From positions 31,571,729-31,635,728 of the forward strand of contig CM049314.1 of the NCBI GenBank assembly GCA_026874595.1: DNA of 64,000 bases, read 5' to 3'. Made by a program: the position numbers and the translations under genes. This DNA comes from Sipunculus nudus (lineage: Eukaryota > Annelida > Sipuncula > Golfingiida > Sipunculidae). Positions 61,370 to 64,000 of this stretch are shown one piece after another. The notes under the pieces are model-generated. The model was not told the DNA's origin, did not search any database, and saw only the letters and a program-made list of their open reading frames with translations. Numbering within the stretch: position 1 is the first letter of the stretch; the number at the start of each line of letters is the position of its first letter.

Positions 61370-62290
61370 CGGTGATACACAGGACACGAGGCCAGACTCA
61401 GGTTCAATTTCTCAGCGACTTAGTTTGAGACTCGTGGGTCCTGCACCATGACTTTAACTCCGACTCGGAAGAAATGACTCGAAATAACAGACCCAGGGTC
61501 CATATTTAATCAAATCTTCATTCAAAATACCATAAAGAATTACATATACATGTGCAAATTACTAGTAGTAGTATTCTGAGTAACAAGTATATTTAGATAC
61601 ATATAAATTTACATATAAGTGCATCCGGGTCTATGGAACTACAAGTCACTTCATAGCATGAATAAGAATAAGGGATTCGCATCCACTTAACATAAAATTA
61701 CAAGCTCTTAATTTCACAATATCTGAAAATATTTTGCCAGCTTTCTAGATTTATTTCACACAACCAAAATATTTTATCATTTTCTGTAAATGCGGGTGTT
61801 GTAAAGTTTGTACAAGAAATTAAAATCTACCGTTCCTGCGCATACAAAGGACGATGAAAAAGAAAGTGAACCTTATTTTTTAAAGCACTCAATTCATATA
61901 AAAAGACTGTGTGTTTAATATTTAAGCAAAAAAAAACCCTGCCTGTTTCAATTGCTAAAGATAATACACTCATTATATTCTGAGCCAAACGATCTGCTGA
62001 CAGAGTATTTAAAAAAATAAGACAATAAGCTTTATATAATCCGGATTTCAGATCTTAATGTAATTTCACATGAAAGGAAAAGGAATTATAAACTAACAAT
62101 ACATATGATCTTCTCATATTTCTTTTTAATTAAAATATTTATAGAGGAATCGGGAGTGGACTCAAGTTCCTAACAGGTGGACTTGGACTAGAACAACTAG
62201 GACCCGGTCTTGGACCCGGAATTCAGAAGCCTTGACTTTGACATACACTATCGGACTTGACTACATCAACAGACTTATCCCTATCCAGAA
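61370..62290. repeat. Dispersed GACTCGGACTTG-type repeat, copy 2
   Basis: Left part (61,375-61,500) has GACTCAGGTTCAATT, TTTGAGACTCGTGGGTCC and CTCCGACTCGG. The right part (62,150-62,290) has GTGGACTTGGACTAG, GGTCTTGGACCCGGAATTC and CGGACTTGACTACATCAA, matching 39,600-39,735. The two parts may be the ends of one roughly 900-bp non-autonomous element. Confidence 0.45.
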
Positions 62291-63402
62291 CCGGAAAAAG
62301 GTTATGCGAAGCCATGGACTTTATGCTCGTAACTATAAGGTTTTAAAAATAAGGTATCATGTTTAGATATATAACTTTTCATAGTAAACTCAAAAATGTA
62401 ACAAAAGTCTATTTATAATTTTAATTACTAATGTATTTTTTGTATTATTCTCTGACAAGCAAGGGGGATGATTACATTGACCACCGCCATCCTACCCCTT
62501 GTTAAAGTGGGTGGTGAGTGTCCGGGGTGCGGGGGGGGGGATGGGGTATAAACCTGCCACTCCCTGTATAGACAGACTATCCACAGAGCGGTAATGATCA
62601 CGCTGAAAAAGAAAGCTTACGTGTTGACTGGGTGCACGGGCACTGTTACATAAATGACATCCTTAAGTTACCTGGGGTATTCCGTTGGCGGAGTCATTCT
62701 TAATTAAAGTATAGCTTTGTGAAATTATCACCGCGTAATATTATTATTAAAGCTGTTCATTACCAGGGAATGTAAAACTATGACATATAAGGGACAAGAT
62801 GATATGGAGACTGTGTAATTGACACAGCCCCCGCTGTGGACATTATAACTAATCAGAGATTGGATTTCGAGGAAATTAAGAACTAATCAGTACAGTAAGC
62901 TCCAATGACGTCATGCCAAATTGCATGTTTATTTATGGTACGCCTACGTAATTATACTGTTGTTTAACGAAAGCTAACTAGGTAAGTTTCTTGTTCACAA
63001 TGGAGGAAACCAAAAGCTTGAAAAAATTACATAAAATGTAGAAAAGTATATTTTAAAGAGAATAAGTTATATCTGTATTTGTATCATTTGTCTCCCATCT
63101 GTGAGAGTGTTAATGCGTTCATTGAATATGAAATATTATCGCACAAGAAATGAGCCAAAATATCCACCGGAAGGATTGCCCTATTTCTATTTCTGAACCG
63201 CCTCGGTAGATAAATGTGTATTAGTGGCCAAGGAACTAAAGCGTACAGAATGGCTTATAATAAAAAAAATAACAATCAGTTTAATACACCAATACCTGGA
63301 CAGGGGAACAGCAGACACATGTACATACACCAGCTAAATTAAATTTAAAGTTGGGATTTGCAGTATTACAGATTCTTTTAATTTAAAAAAAAATATATAT
63401 AT
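62291..63402. other. Non-coding stretch with G-rich tract
   Basis: GGTGAGTGTCCGGGGTGCGG followed by a G-run lies at about 62,513-62,541. Nothing else recognised. Confidence 0.45.
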
Positions 63403-64000
63403 ATACAGTGAAACCTGTCTAAAGCGGACAGTCAAGGGACTCAATCATTTTGTCCTCAACGGTGAGGTGTCCTTATTAGGCAGGTTGACCTTGGTTGATA
63501 ACTGAGGGATTATAAATAAAGACAACGAACAGCTGCAAGTACGTGTTTATTGTATTATATCAGGTTTCATGTACACGTACAACATATTCATGCACACATC
63601 ATGCATTCAATAGTCATATACAAACTGTGATTATTTTTACTTATCTCAAGTAGTAAACAATATGAGGAGAAAGGTCTATGAAATCATCCGTAAAAACAAT
63701 GTTCATAAATTCTTCTGCAAGTGCGCGTGCGCTCTTTTTTCGCGGATTCACTCAGTCCAATAAGCTCGAATAGCGTAAGCGGTATTGTCTAAACTATCCT
63801 GTTCAGCTGCCCATATGCGATAATCTCAAAGATAATGACGACGTTGATAATGCGAAGACTGTAGTGGCTACGAACCTTGGAACATTGGTTTTTTATAGGT
63901 GAATGTAGCTTTAGCCTTAAATAAACTTTAAATAACATCTTTGATGATGGTTGTTTGGTTTGATTTGCTTTGATGTTGAGGGCACCCGAGATTAAACGAA
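63403..64000 (-). mobile_element. Pogo/Tigger-like DNA transposon, one end, partial
   Basis: The terminus CAGTGAAACCTGTCTAAAGC follows a TATATATA run and matches the end at 26,870-26,975. Further inside, the minus strand from about 63,840 to 63,650 reads protein-like in changing frames (WAAEQDSLDNTAYAIRAYW and NPRKKSARALAEEFMNI). This would suit the damaged C-terminus of a transposase pointing at this end. The element continues past the window. The transposase reading is weak. Confidence 0.45.

Overview
This window looks like AT-rich, non-coding-dominated genomic DNA from a marine invertebrate, most likely a mollusc and perhaps a bivalve. The evidence is the mix of elements: a CARD/NACHT/leucine-rich-repeat immune receptor relic, tRNA-derived SINEs, decayed non-LTR retrotransposons, a DIRS/Ngaro-like retroelement, and very long (AT)n arrays. 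The taxon is an inference; no diagnostic host gene is present. There are no operons or other bacterial signals. No rRNA gene, intact tRNA gene or CRISPR array was seen.

Layout. 0-9 kb: two non-LTR (LINE) ORF1 pseudogenes on the minus strand, of two unrelated types (1.2-2.46 kb; 7.35-8.36 kb), and one weak candidate for a small secreted cysteine-rich peptide (3.96 kb). 9.5-15.3 kb: a perfect 243-bp tandem duplication and a MITE, then a plus-strand NLR-type gene relic. It has a CARD-like exon, a short linker exon and a long NACHT-plus-LRR exon. All recognised boundaries are phase 0, but the large exon carries two frameshifts and two nonsense codons. 15.3-26 kb: degenerate repeats, a SINE, a minisatellite, a TIR element, and a three-copy dispersed repeat whose second copy is split by a probable hAT-like insertion. 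26.8-32.2 kb: a minus-strand gag/RT/RNase H retroelement bounded by two long, similar direct repeats. Its RNase H ends abruptly at one repeat, and no recombinase or integrase is visible. 34-46 kb: tandem duplications, SINEs, fold-back and TIR elements, AT, poly-G and poly-C tracts. 46-49.7 kb: mostly unannotated single-copy-looking DNA. 49.7-51.9 kb: a decayed LINE ORF2 with its 3' end, a 5'-truncated copy of which lies at 60.8-61.15 kb on the other strand. 55.2 kb: the ORF2 C-terminal fragment of another LINE. 56-58.5 kb: three SINE copies. The right edge (63.4 kb onward) begins what looks like a pogo/Tigger-like DNA transposon running out of the window.

The only plausible host-function gene is the NLR relic, and it appears broken. 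Everything else recognised is mobile or repetitive DNA. The most distinctive item is the DIRS-like element in a long-direct-repeat configuration. Identifications rest on reading translations and comparing copies within the window. Family names are from memory of conserved motifs and were not checked against any database.
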